Origin: Gemmatimonadota bacterium
Lineage (GTDB): Bacteria; Gemmatimonadota; Gemmatimonadetes; Longimicrobiales; Gaopeijiaceae
Assembly (NCBI GenBank): GCA_027623325.1
Contig: JAQBXY010000003.1
Span: forward strand, 124,001-188,000
Length of the DNA: 64,000 bases
Reading direction: 5' to 3'
The notes beneath the pieces were generated by a model. That model saw nothing but the letters and a program-made list of their open reading frames with translations, made no database searches and had not been told where the DNA came from. The stretch's first letter is position 1. Every line of letters begins with the position of its first letter. Position numbers and translations under genes: made by a program. This document shows positions 25,393 through 34,547 of the stretch, one piece after another.

Positions 25393-26589
25393 GTGAAGCC
25401 TACTTCGTTTGACGCGCGGAGCAAAATAGAGGAACGGGCCGTTCTTGGCGATGGCAAGTCCACCTCATATCTTCCCGAACAAACAACGAAAGCGCCAGCC
25501 CCGACAAGCCCAGTGCACGCCAACCCCACACTCCGCGAACACATCCGGGCCCAGGCCGAGAATCGGCCAGGCGTCTACCAGATGTTCGGGGCGGGGGACG
25601 AACTCCTCTATGTGGGAAAGTCGGTCCACGTTCGCACACGGGTGCTGTCCTACTTTCGTGCGGAACCGGGTGAGAAGGCGTGGGAGCTTATTCGAGCGAC
25701 CCAACGGATCGACTTCGAATACATCCCCAATGAGTTCTACGCGTTGATACGCGAGATGAAACTCATCCAGCAGTGGCAGCCTCGCTTCAACGTTCAGCAC
25801 AAACGAAAGCGCATCTACGCATTCGTGAAGGTAACCAGCGAACCGGCCGCGCGCGTGCTTCCCGTGACCCGGATCGCGGATGACCGCGCCACGTACTACG
25901 GCCCGTTCCCCAGAGTTCGTGCCGTCGCGAACACGGTGCGAGAACTCGCCACCGCGCTCGGCCTACGGGACTGCCCGGCGACGACGCCCGTGTTCTTCGA
26001 TGATCAACTGGAAATGTTCGCGGGAGGCAGGGTGCCCCACTGTATCCGCGCCGATCTGAAGAACTGCCTGGCTCCCTGCTGCGGTCGCCCGACCGAGCAT
26101 GCCTACCGAAAGGCAGTCGATCTCGCCCATCGATTCCTCGAAGGTCGAGCCGAGGTCCCGCTCGCGACCCTTGAAGTGCAAATGAACGAGGCTTCTACTC
26201 GCATGGACTTCGAGTACGCGGCGTTACTGCGCGACCGACTCGGGAGGCTTCGCAACTTTGCAGACGAACTGGTGGCATTCCGAGGCGCGGTCGAGGACCT
26301 GACGTTCGTATACCGCGTCCCGGGCTTCGGAGGCGACGATCGGCTCTATCTGATCCGGCACGGACGCATCCGAAAGCAGTTGGCCCATCCGAAAGGACGG
26401 CGCGCTCGAGAGGGCGTGGCCCGCGCGATCGACCACGTCTATGGCGATTTGGACACCGGCCCCGCCGGCTTGTCCCCGCAAGAGGCCGCGGAAATCATGC
26501 TCGTCGCGCGATGGTTCCGGCTGCATCCGAAGGAGCGTCGTCGGACACTGACTCCCAAGAAGTGGCTAGCGGAAAAGCTCCCAGCCTGA
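25393..26589 (+). CDS. Cho/UvrC-like GIY-YIG repair nuclease
   Basis: Up to 398 residues. The GIY-YIG nuclease domain starts near residue 58 (PGVYQMFGAGDELLYVGKS) and ends in LIREMKLIQQWQPRFNV, as in UvrC. A UvrC-type cysteine cluster follows, with CIRADLKNCLAPC near 220-232. A UVR helix pair (VQMNEASTRMDFEYAALLRDRL, positions about 263-284, quoted in part) could bind UvrB. The C-terminal RNase H-like nuclease and helix-hairpin-helix domains of full UvrC are absent, so this would make only the 3' incision, like E. coli Cho. GTG at 25393 leaves 2 bases to the divergent gene; GTG at 25513 would start just before the domain and may be the true start. Confidence 0.82.
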   Translation: MKPTSFDARSKIEERAVLGDGKSTSYLPEQTTKAPAPTSPVHANPTLREHIRAQAENRPGVYQMFGAGDELLYVGKSVHVRTRVLSYFRAEPGEKAWELIRATQRIDFEYIPNEFYALIREMKLIQQWQPRFNVQHKRKRIYAFVKVTSEPAARVLPVTRIADDRATYYGPFPRVRAVANTVRELATALGLRDCPATTPVFFDDQLEMFAGGRVPHCIRADLKNCLAPCCGRPTEHAYRKAVDLAHRFLEGRAEVPLATLEVQMNEASTRMDFEYAALLRDRLGRLRNFADELVAFRGAVEDLTFVYRVPGFGGDDRLYLIRHGRIRKQLAHPKGRRAREGVARAIDHVYGDLDTGPAGLSPQEAAEIMLVARWFRLHPKERRRTLTPKKWLAEKLPA

Positions 26590-26620
26590 GCGAGTCGGCT
26601 GCCGAGCGACCCGACGACGC

Positions 26621-29053
26621 CTACCGTATCGGTCGCAGGTCGATCCGGCGCGCGGTGACTTCTTCGACCCGGTCGCGAGAGTAGAAGACCGGATGGAACT
26701 CGTCGTTCGCCCAACGTTCGAACAGGTTGCGATAGAAGGGAGATCGAACGTCACCGCTCTGCCCCGGCGTATTCATCCCAACCGCGCGGTCCCAGTCAGA
26801 GGTGTCGACAATGATCCGGAACGAGGCCCCCGACGTCTGGTTAGCTCCGTTGCCCGTCTGGTTCACCGTGGAACCGTACCCACCGCGAGCCTGCGGGCCG
26901 ACCTCGAACAATGCGCGCGTCTCCGCGTTCACTGCGGTGCCCAATGGATGACGGAGGTACGCGTGGTGATAGCCCGGACGGCCGAGCTCCCAGCCTGACG
27001 GGTCGGGTCCGAATCGCTGGCTGAGCGACGCGACCGTAGTCTCCAGAGCGCCGACCAACATGTGATCGCGAGCAGCCAGCGGATCGGATCCGAAGCTCCC
27101 GGGAGGGATGACCAGCGCCTCGATGACCTTCTGGAGGGAGAGGCCGAGGTCGACACCGTCCGGCACGAGCGCGTCACGGACCACTCGACGCAACTCCGCC
27201 TCCCACGTTACGTAGATGCCCGCTTCGACCGAGCGCTTGTCGAGTACGTGATCCCAGTCGAGTAATCGAAGGCGCGCCTCCTCTGCTTCACCACTGGCCG
27301 ACAGATCGTCGAGCAGTGGAACGAGCTGACGCGCCGGCAGCGACAACTCGTCGGTCTGCAGACGCATCATGTCCGCCATCGAGAATTGTCGGCCTCCGCC
27401 AAGAACCTCCGCGATCCTCGCCCACCGATACGGATCCGACCAACTGAAGCCGATCGCGTCCATGTACGGGTAGTCCCGCGGAATCAGGTCGTTGTTCGCA
27501 GTCGCGAAGTAGCCCTCCGGCGGGTTCACCGTATTCGGTTTCGCGGTAATCGGGAGATAACCGTCCCACTCATAACGCCCATCTCCAGGCACCGGGACGA
27601 GCCCGCTCCAGTTCCTGCGTACCGGCGCGATCCCCACCGCCTGCCAACCGATGGTCCCTTTCCGGTCGGCCCATATCATGTTCTCGCCAGGAATGTTGGA
27701 GTAGTTGGAGGCCTCCCGGAAGTCTTCCCAGGTCTCGGACTGGTCCATCCGAAGCGATGCGAGATATGGGGCCCCACCTACTTCCATCCAGGCCGCACGC
27801 ACCGCGTACGCGAGATTCCGGTCACGGTCCTCGAAGACAACCGGCCCGTGCCTCGTGTACTTCAGTTCTGCCGTGTGAGGTCGGGCTCCTTTCACCGGGA
27901 TCTCCTCAGTGAGGACCGTCATCGACTCCCACGCACCTCGGTAACGGTACTGGTTCGGCTGAGACGGGTTGGTCTCGTACACGTACAGATCTTCACCGTC
28001 CGTGGCGAACACGGTCAGGCCCCACGCCCCGAACTCGTTGTGGCCGATGGACACGCCCGGGAGGCTGGGCTCACCCCCTCCGATCACGTTCCAACCTGGA
28101 CCCACCAGGTGCACCCAGTACCGGAGCGACGGCGCACCCTGAGCGCGGTGCGGGTCGTTGGCCATGATGGGATATCCGCTCTCAGATCTGGATCCGCTCA
28201 CGACCCAGTTGTTCGAGCCGACGTCCTGGGCTTCGTCGTACGCGACCGTCCGACCGGCATCGGCCGCGCTCCGCTCCAGGGCAGCGAACGCCTCCTGATC
28301 CGCACGCCGGCCCGGGACGATATCCTCCGGCAGAAATCGGACGCTGGCTCGAAAGGCGTCGTACAAGCCGAGGATGTCCTCGGATAACGCTGCGCCGTCC
28401 AGCGCGGGATCCAGTTCCAGGAGCGGATCCCCGGGCCCAAAGCTGGACAGTGCCTTCACCGGCTCCGACCCGATCTGGGCTACGAGCCTGCCGGTGCTCA
28501 ACTCGGCGCCGATGTTTCCGAGCAATCCTTGATGGCGCGAAATGACGACGTCGGGCGTCCACAGGCCGGGGGTGATCCCGAGCAACTCGAACTCGAGCGT
28601 CAGGAGGGAGGGGTCGCGCGCGGTCTGGCCGATGTAGGCGTTGATACCATCGACGTACGCGTTGACGATGCCCACGCCGTTGTCGTGATAGTGGTTCAAC
28701 TCCTGGTCGAGATCTCGACGAAACTTGAAGAGCCGGGTCCCGATGTCTCGCTCGAGTTCGCGGGCACCGAGAATCTCTGAAACGGTGCCGGTGGCCTGCC
28801 GTCGCCAAAGCTCGAGCTGGAAGAGGCGATCGCGGGCCGCGTTCCAACCCTGAGCGAAGAACAGATCGTGCTCCGTCTGTGCATAGATGTGGCTGATGCC
28901 CCAGCGATCTACCAGAATCTCGACCGCCTGATCGAGGCCATCGATGTCGAGTCGTTCAGACTGCTGGGCACTAGCCGCGAGCGGCAGGAGCGCGAGGGCG
29001 GCTGCTGCGCCAAAGACGACCTGCTTGGATCCGATCGGCAGTCTCCCGATCAT
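26621..29053 (-). CDS. Penicillin acylase family amidase, exported
   Basis: An 810-residue precursor of the Ntn-hydrolase family S45, which cleaves acyl amides such as penicillins, acyl-homoserine lactones or N-acyl peptides. A Sec signal peptide ends around AASAQQ (residue 30). The alpha chain covers about 40-260. The autocatalytic cleavage site is before Ser280 in GSNNWVVSG, the nucleophile of the beta chain; NDPHR, GVSIGHNEFGAWGLT and the distal TANNDLIP asparagine region follow. All key elements are present. The ATG at 29053 overlaps the stop of the amidohydrolase gene (ATGA), so the two are coupled. Substrate unknown; beta-lactams are unlikely to be the natural one. Confidence 0.92.
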   Translation of the reverse strand: MIGRLPIGSKQVVFGAAAALALLPLAASAQQSERLDIDGLDQAVEILVDRWGISHIYAQTEHDLFFAQGWNAARDRLFQLELWRRQATGTVSEILGARELERDIGTRLFKFRRDLDQELNHYHDNGVGIVNAYVDGINAYIGQTARDPSLLTLEFELLGITPGLWTPDVVISRHQGLLGNIGAELSTGRLVAQIGSEPVKALSSFGPGDPLLELDPALDGAALSEDILGLYDAFRASVRFLPEDIVPGRRADQEAFAALERSAADAGRTVAYDEAQDVGSNNWVVSGSRSESGYPIMANDPHRAQGAPSLRYWVHLVGPGWNVIGGGEPSLPGVSIGHNEFGAWGLTVFATDGEDLYVYETNPSQPNQYRYRGAWESMTVLTEEIPVKGARPHTAELKYTRHGPVVFEDRDRNLAYAVRAAWMEVGGAPYLASLRMDQSETWEDFREASNYSNIPGENMIWADRKGTIGWQAVGIAPVRRNWSGLVPVPGDGRYEWDGYLPITAKPNTVNPPEGYFATANNDLIPRDYPYMDAIGFSWSDPYRWARIAEVLGGGRQFSMADMMRLQTDELSLPARQLVPLLDDLSASGEAEEARLRLLDWDHVLDKRSVEAGIYVTWEAELRRVVRDALVPDGVDLGLSLQKVIEALVIPPGSFGSDPLAARDHMLVGALETTVASLSQRFGPDPSGWELGRPGYHHAYLRHPLGTAVNAETRALFEVGPQARGGYGSTVNQTGNGANQTSGASFRIIVDTSDWDRAVGMNTPGQSGDVRSPFYRNLFERWANDEFHPVFYSRDRVEEVTARRIDLRPIR

Positions 29054-30723
29054 GCCTCGTACACCGTCCTGCCACCCACGACAGTGCGTACGATTTCGAT
29101 TTCCTTGATGCGGTCCGGGTCGACCTCGTACGGACTCTCGGCAAGTACCACGAAGTCACCCAGCTTCCCGGCGCTGATCGATCCCTTGTCGTTCTCTTCG
29201 AACGACGCGTGGGCCCCGTGCAACGTGCAGATCTTGAGCGCTTGATCGAGGGTGACTCTTTGACTCGGACCCCACACGCGACCCGCGAAGTCCTTGCGGG
29301 TCACCATCGACTGCAGCGCCATCAGGGGCTCGTAGGGCCCGGGACCATGGTCCGACGCCGGTGCGACCATGATGTCGTAGTCGAGGAACGACTTGTGGGC
29401 GAACATCCATTCCATCTTTTCCTCTCCGTACTCGATCCACTTCTCGCCGTGGTAGTGCGCGTACGTGTAAAAGGGCGCCGGAATAACGCCCCCGTCGGCG
29501 ATGCGACGAAGCAACGACGGATTCACGAGGGAGCAGTGTTCGATGCGATGGCGAGCATCAGGGCGGGGCCACTCGCGCTGCACTCGCTCGTAGGCGTTCA
29601 GCACCATATCGATGGTGACGTCGCCATTGGCGTGGATCGCGACCTGCCACCCGGCACGATGCGCCTCTTCGACCGACTCGTGGATCTGCTCCTGGGTCAT
29701 GGTCAGAATCCCGAAGTCGTCCGGCCGACCCGCGTACGGCGTGCTCATCGCCATCGTTCTCTCGGACGCCGAGCCGTCGGCGGCGAACTTGACCGGGCCC
29801 ACCCGGAGCCACTCGTCCCCAAACCCCGTGCGCACACCGCCGGCGTTCAACGCGGGAAACGAACCGCCACGAGCCATGAGGGACATCCGCAGGCTCAGAT
29901 CTCCGGATTCGCGCGCGTCCTGGAACGCGGTAAACGCGGTCGAATCCGTCCCCGCCTGATGAACCGACGTGAGGCCGGCTGCGTTCATGCTTCGGCAGAT
30001 CACCGCGACACCCTGAGCGCGATCCTCACGGGTCGACTCATTGGGCACGTCGAACGCGCCTCTCGCCCGCTCCGCAACCTTGCCGGTCAGCTCGCCGCCT
30101 TCGCGGTAGAAGTGTCCGCCGAACGGATCGGGGGTGTTTACCGTCACGCCGGCGATCTCGAACGCTCGCGAGTTGTACACGCCCGTGTGGCCCCCTCGGT
30201 GTCCGACAACGATGGGGTGCTCGGTGCTCACCGCATCCAGGTCGAGGCGATTCACGGGTCGACCCTCTTCCTGTTTGGTGTCGTCGTACATGAAGCCGAC
30301 GATCCACTCGCCCGGCGGCGTCAACGCGGCGCGCTCCCGCAGCGCGGCCTGGATTCGCGAGATGCTGCCCAGATTCGTATCCACGTTCTTCAGTTCGTTG
30401 AGCCCAGCACCCGACGGATGGGAGTGTGCGTCGATGAAGCCTGGCACCACCGTCGCTCCGGCTGCGTCGAACACCTGCGTATTCGTGGAGGCCAAGTTGC
30501 GAATGTCACTGGTGGAACCCACGGCCACGAAGCGCCCGCTCTTGATCGCGAAGGCTTCGGCGGTCGGCTGGGCGTCGTCCTGTGTCAGCACGCTCGCGTT
30601 TACCACGACAACGTCCGGGGTTACGGACAAGCCACCGGCGGACGATGGCGCGCACCCCGCGACCACCCCCGCAGTCGCGACAGTTCCGAGTCCGAGGAAG
30701 TCCCTTCGATTGATCTCACTCAT
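29050..30723 (-). CDS. Tat-exported amidohydrolase, YtcJ type
   Basis: A 557-residue metal-dependent hydrolase of the amidohydrolase superfamily, YtcJ/NfdA branch. The N-terminus has a Tat signal, NRRDFLGLGTVATAGVVAGC, which also ends in a lipobox cysteine, so it may be anchored as a lipoprotein. Metal motifs are VVPGFIDAHSHPSG (about 77-90), VGHRGGHTGVYNSRA, the carboxylated-lysine region VGPVKFAADGSASE, VAIHANGD and HRIEHCSL, with a late aspartate in MVAPASDHGPG. The ATG at 30723 is preceded by GGAG nine bases upstream and is preferred over the GTG or ATG farther out. It is coupled to the penicillin acylase gene and lies 84 bases after lysZ-lysJ. Confidence 0.9.
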   Translation of the reverse strand: MSEINRRDFLGLGTVATAGVVAGCAPSSAGGLSVTPDVVVVNASVLTQDDAQPTAEAFAIKSGRFVAVGSTSDIRNLASTNTQVFDAAGATVVPGFIDAHSHPSGAGLNELKNVDTNLGSISRIQAALRERAALTPPGEWIVGFMYDDTKQEEGRPVNRLDLDAVSTEHPIVVGHRGGHTGVYNSRAFEIAGVTVNTPDPFGGHFYREGGELTGKVAERARGAFDVPNESTREDRAQGVAVICRSMNAAGLTSVHQAGTDSTAFTAFQDARESGDLSLRMSLMARGGSFPALNAGGVRTGFGDEWLRVGPVKFAADGSASERTMAMSTPYAGRPDDFGILTMTQEQIHESVEEAHRAGWQVAIHANGDVTIDMVLNAYERVQREWPRPDARHRIEHCSLVNPSLLRRIADGGVIPAPFYTYAHYHGEKWIEYGEEKMEWMFAHKSFLDYDIMVAPASDHGPGPYEPLMALQSMVTRKDFAGRVWGPSQRVTLDQALKICTLHGAHASFEENDKGSISAGKLGDFVVLAESPYEVDPDRIKEIEIVRTVVGGRTVYEA

Positions 30724-30807
30724 GACCTGATCTCCGCGTGGCATGACCCGACCGGACAAACGTGCGGACTGATCCTACGCACGGGTGCCGGCCGTGGCCA
30801 GCGCCGA

Positions 30808-32835
30808 TCAGTCGTCGGTCGGACGATCCTCGGACAGGACGTCGAGCAGGATCGCACCGACCGCCTCGGCCTCCGCCGCCGTGATCACGAGCGGGGGCAG
30901 AAGTCGGAGTACGGTTCGACCGGCAGTCAGCGCGAGCACACCCCGCTCCTGCAACGCACTGACATAAGGCCGAGCCGGCACCTTGAGTTGGATTCCGATC
31001 ATCAGCCCGATTTGACGGACTTCCCGGACTACGGGGAGTCCGCCGTCCTGGATCGGCCGGCACATCCGAGCGCCTAAGCCATCCACCTCTGCCATCACCC
31101 CGCTGTCCAACAAGACGTCGAGCGTCGCCCGGCCCACGGCACAGGCGATCGGATTGCCCCCGAACGTCGACCCGTGCTCACCGACGCCGAGCCCGATTCC
31201 CGAGCGAACCACGGTAGCGCCCAGCGGCAATCCACCTGCAATGCTCTTGGCGAGACACAGAACGTCGGGGATCACGCCCGAATGCTCGAAAGCGAACAGA
31301 TGTCCCGTGCGACCAAAGCCCGTTTGCACCTCGTCGAAGACTAGGAGTGCACCGTGGGCGTCGCAGGCCGCGCGCGCTGCCCTCAAGAAGTCGGGGTCCG
31401 CGGCGTGGACGCCCCCCTCCCCTTGCACGGGCTCGAGTACGACGGCCGCGACCGAGGCGTCCACCACTCCCGCCAGCGCCTCGGGCTTGTTGAACGGAAT
31501 CCGCCTCACCTCACCGAGGAGTGGGCCGAAGGGATCCCTGTAGCGCGCTTCGGCGGTAATCGACAGAGCGCCCAGGGTACGGCCGTGGAAGCCCCGCATC
31601 GCCGCGACGAAGTCGGAGCGACCCGTATGGGCGCGCGCGATCTTGAGCGCCGCCTCGATCGCCTCGGTGCCGGAGTTGGAAAGAAAGGTCCGGTCGAGCT
31701 CCGGGGGCAGCGCCTCGTGGAGCCTCTCCAGGAGCCTCGTGCGCGGAGGGCTCCCGTAGGAGCCCGGGACGAACCAGATGCGGCTGGCCTGATCCACGAG
31801 AGCGGCCTCGAGCGCAGGGTGCCGATGCCCGAGCGCCAAGGCGCCATGCCCCCCGACGCAGTCGATGTACTCCCGCCCTTCGTCATCTCGGACCCGACAT
31901 CCGCTACCCGATACGAGCGTGATGCCTCGCTTGCCATAGACATCGAGTTCGTGCCTTGCCTGTCGTGACAGCCAACCCCCGGCATCCTCCGACGTCGCCG
32001 GGACTGGATCCGGGGGTGATCCCCCGTCCACGGCCCCACGAGTGATCAGCGTCCCGGCCCCACCCAGGGCGTCGGTGACCGGCCGCGCGCCACGCCCGTC
32101 ACTGATGCGGACGCGCGGACCCGGTGTCGCAGCGCGGTCGAACAAGGAGCGGAGCGCACGGATCTTTCTTCGCATGCGCCCATCGACCCGCTCTTCCCAC
32201 TCGGCGAGATCCGCAACTTCGACCGTACGCACCAACGTCGACGGGTCGTCACGGGAGACAAGAAGGCCGACCTCCTCGATGAGGGACACGACGTCCGTAG
32301 CCGCGAGTTCAGCTGACAGGAGTGCGAGCACCTCGTCGTTCTCCGTATTGAGCGCCGCGCCGTCCTCTCCCACGATAGGAACCGTGAGGACGGGCACGTA
32401 GCCGTCCGCCAGGAGTCCTCGGAGGAGCGTCCCATTGATCGACTTCGGCTTTCCGGACTGATCGCGGAGCAGGACCTTTCGGTCCCCCCGCTTTACGCGG
32501 ATGCCCTGGTTCTGCTCTCCGCGAACCAGGCCGCCGTCCAAGCCCGTAAGGCCGATCGCATCTACGCCCTGCTTACGCAGGGCCTCGACGATGCGCTTGT
32601 TCCGGATGCCCGCGTAGGCTGCCAGCAAGACATCGATCGCGTCGTCATCGGTCAGAACACTCGAGTAGCCCGACACCGACTCCACGACCTGCGACGGCCG
32701 TCCCAGATCCGTCGCCATTCGGTCGCGCAGCCTGTTCGCGCCATGAAGTACGACCAACGGTCGCTTCTGTCTCGACAAGTCGACCGCGACAACGTCGATA
32801 TCGAAGTCGCCACCGCCCAGCTTCACGATCAGCAT
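30808..32835 (-). CDS. Fused LysZ kinase and LysJ aminotransferase
   Basis: A 675-residue two-domain enzyme. Residues 1-260 are an amino-acid kinase of the LysZ/ArgB type: LIVKLGGG at the start, VVLHGANRLRDRM, AIGLTGLDGGLV, and NTENDEVLALLSAELAATDVV for nucleotide binding. A linker of about 50 residues follows. Residues 315-675 are a class III PLP aminotransferase of the LysJ/ArgD type, with SNSGTEAIEAALK, EPVQGEGGV, FDEVQTGFGRTG and the PLP lysine in LAKSIAGGLPLGA. In Thermus these activities are separate proteins acting on LysW-bound aminoadipate. The ATG at 32835 overlaps the stop of the amidotransferase-like gene by 7 bases. Both domains look catalytically complete. Confidence 0.93.
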   Translation of the reverse strand: MLIVKLGGGDFDIDVVAVDLSRQKRPLVVLHGANRLRDRMATDLGRPSQVVESVSGYSSVLTDDDAIDVLLAAYAGIRNKRIVEALRKQGVDAIGLTGLDGGLVRGEQNQGIRVKRGDRKVLLRDQSGKPKSINGTLLRGLLADGYVPVLTVPIVGEDGAALNTENDEVLALLSAELAATDVVSLIEEVGLLVSRDDPSTLVRTVEVADLAEWEERVDGRMRRKIRALRSLFDRAATPGPRVRISDGRGARPVTDALGGAGTLITRGAVDGGSPPDPVPATSEDAGGWLSRQARHELDVYGKRGITLVSGSGCRVRDDEGREYIDCVGGHGALALGHRHPALEAALVDQASRIWFVPGSYGSPPRTRLLERLHEALPPELDRTFLSNSGTEAIEAALKIARAHTGRSDFVAAMRGFHGRTLGALSITAEARYRDPFGPLLGEVRRIPFNKPEALAGVVDASVAAVVLEPVQGEGGVHAADPDFLRAARAACDAHGALLVFDEVQTGFGRTGHLFAFEHSGVIPDVLCLAKSIAGGLPLGATVVRSGIGLGVGEHGSTFGGNPIACAVGRATLDVLLDSGVMAEVDGLGARMCRPIQDGGLPVVREVRQIGLMIGIQLKVPARPYVSALQERGVLALTAGRTVLRLLPPLVITAAEAEAVGAILLDVLSEDRPTDD

Positions 32836-33503
32836 GCCATCTCCACCAGTGCCCGGGTCGTGAGGTTGGGGAGCGAGTCCCACTCCGGGCACACATCCAC
32901 CGTGGCAATGACCTCGGAAGAGATGAGCGTCGTGCGGGCCGACCCAGGGATCGATGCGGTGTGCAGCGTGAAGTACTCGGGATCTTCCGAGTACCGCGTA
33001 TTCACGAAGATGGAGCGACCGTCACTCACGAGGACGTTCAGAGCCCGTACGTAGTCCGTGCGCGTCGCGATCAGCTGATCGAGCCGGGATAGGGCGGCCA
33101 GTACATCCCCGTCCGCGGCTCGGGTGAAGCGATCGAGGAGATGGAATAGGCGCGCCGCCCCCGTCTCGCCAGGCACCGAGAGCCGGACCTCGCGGAGTTC
33201 CCCGTTGAAGGCGAACGCGAGGGCGCCGCCGAGAAAGGGCATGTTGTTCTCGACCACGATGCCTTCGTTACGAAACGCACTCCGCGCATGGACCAGAGCG
33301 AGCGACGTCGCCGGCACCTCGATCGTATCCTCCCAGATCGGGCGGATCGAACGGTATCGCTCCCAGCCATCGCCGGTCCACCAAGACACGCCCCAGCCGT
33401 GGCCCTGAAACTCCTTGCTCGCGCGACAACTCACGGCGAAGGCCTCGAGCCAGGGGACTACATCGACGGGCTGTGCGGCCTGGATGCCAAGGAGGCGACA
33501 CAT
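32829..33503 (-). CDS. Class II glutamine-amidotransferase-like Ntn hydrolase
   Basis: A 224-residue protein of the YafJ/EgtC group of class II glutamine amidotransferases. The N-terminal MCRLLG gives Cys2 as nucleophile after Met removal. Other active-site elements are HGWGVSWW (about 35-42), LVHARSAF with the substrate-carboxylate arginine (about 70), NNMPFLGGALAFAFNGEL with the oxyanion Asn-Gly (about 85-102) and LISSE near 194. No synthetase partner domain is fused or adjacent. It sits between lysY and the fused lysZ-lysJ, 6 bases after the former and overlapping the latter. EgtC-type enzymes hydrolyse gamma-glutamyl amides, the same bond that links substrates to LysW, so a product-releasing role is likely (inference). 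Confidence 0.88.
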   Translation of the reverse strand: MCRLLGIQAAQPVDVVPWLEAFAVSCRASKEFQGHGWGVSWWTGDGWERYRSIRPIWEDTIEVPATSLALVHARSAFRNEGIVVENNMPFLGGALAFAFNGELREVRLSVPGETGAARLFHLLDRFTRAADGDVLAALSRLDQLIATRTDYVRALNVLVSDGRSIFVNTRYSEDPEYFTLHTASIPGSARTTLISSEVIATVDVCPEWDSLPNLTTRALVEMAC

Positions 33504-33509
33504 GTTCGG

Positions 33510-34547
33510 TCAGATGGGGTGAAGGCCAGGGAAGCCAAGCCCCGTCCGTTCGTCCCACCCCATCATGATGTTCATGGCCTGAATCGCCTGCCCTGCGGAG
33601 CCGCGAACCAGATTGTCGATCGCCGACACGACGACCAGTCGCTCCGACGCGGCGTCCAGTTCGAAGCCGATGTCACAGAAGTTGGTCCCTGCCAGCAGCT
33701 TCGGCTCTGGAAGGCGGTAGGGGCCACTCCGCTCCGAGACGAGTCGGACGAAGGGCTCGTCGGCGTACCGACTGCGTAGAATTTTCCAGATGTCTTTTTC
33801 GGTTAGCCGTTCCGACAGAAAGACGTGCGACAGCGCGGCGGCACCACGCACCATGTCGATCGCCGAGACGCTTAGATGTACTCGCGCGGCCCCGGAACGT
33901 CCCAACACCGCTTCGATTTCGGCCGTGTGGCGATGACCGGTCGCTTTGTAGGGTCGCACGACGCCGCTACGGACCGGGTGGTGTGAGCCTTCGTTGGACT
34001 GCGCCCCGGCCTCGCTGGAACCGACCTTCACATCGATGACGGTCCGATCCCGATGCACGACATCAGCCTCGTAGAGCGGCAGCAGAGCGAGAATCGAAAC
34101 GGTGGCGTTGCACCCCCCGGTTGAGACCCTGGTCGATGTCCTGATCTCCTCACGGTTCACCTCAGCCAGACCGTACGTGAACGTCGGCAAGAGGTCGGGG
34201 CGCTTATGCGGCCCGTAGTGCTGCGAGTAGATCTCCGGATCATCGAGGCGGAAGTCCGCGCTCATATCGATGAATCGCTCGGCGCGCGATGACAGACTGT
34301 CCCACTGACTCGACGCCTCGCCATGCGGGAGAGCAAGAAAGAGCAGGTCGCACCCCGTCACCTCGTCGGGATCACAAAAACGAAGGTCAGTCGCGCCGCG
34401 AAGGTTCGGGTGCGCACGGGTCACCGGTTTGCCGGCGAGGCTCCGAGAAGAGATCGCCGATACGGTGACTTCGGGATGCGCGAGCAGAAGACGGAGTAGC
34501 TCGCCGCCGCCGTAGCCCGATCCTCCGAGTATGGAAGCTCGGATCAT
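33510..34547 (-). CDS. lysY: LysW-aminoadipyl/glutamyl phosphate reductase
   Basis: A 345-residue NADPH-dependent semialdehyde-forming reductase of the ArgC/LysY family. It reduces the acyl phosphate made by the LysZ kinase domain. The N-terminal nucleotide fold begins SILGGSGYGGGELLRLL. The catalytic cysteine lies in VSTGGCNATVSILALLPL (about 134-151). The second domain has VIDVKVGSSEAGAQSNEGSHHPVRSG-type segments near 170-195 with conserved histidines. ATG at 34547 overlaps the lysX stop (ATGA). Sequence alone does not tell an ArgC from a LysY; the LysW context makes LysY the better name, and one enzyme may serve both lysine and arginine. Confidence 0.9.
   Translation of the reverse strand: MIRASILGGSGYGGGELLRLLLAHPEVTVSAISSRSLAGKPVTRAHPNLRGATDLRFCDPDEVTGCDLLFLALPHGEASSQWDSLSSRAERFIDMSADFRLDDPEIYSQHYGPHKRPDLLPTFTYGLAEVNREEIRTSTRVSTGGCNATVSILALLPLYEADVVHRDRTVIDVKVGSSEAGAQSNEGSHHPVRSGVVRPYKATGHRHTAEIEAVLGRSGAARVHLSVSAIDMVRGAAALSHVFLSERLTEKDIWKILRSRYADEPFVRLVSERSGPYRLPEPKLLAGTNFCDIGFELDAASERLVVVSAIDNLVRGSAGQAIQAMNIMMGWDERTGLGFPGLHPI

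Noticed and set aside
29209-31077. A 622-codon open frame opposite the amidohydrolase
   Set aside because: Same reason: arginine-rich composition and a complete enzyme on the other strand.
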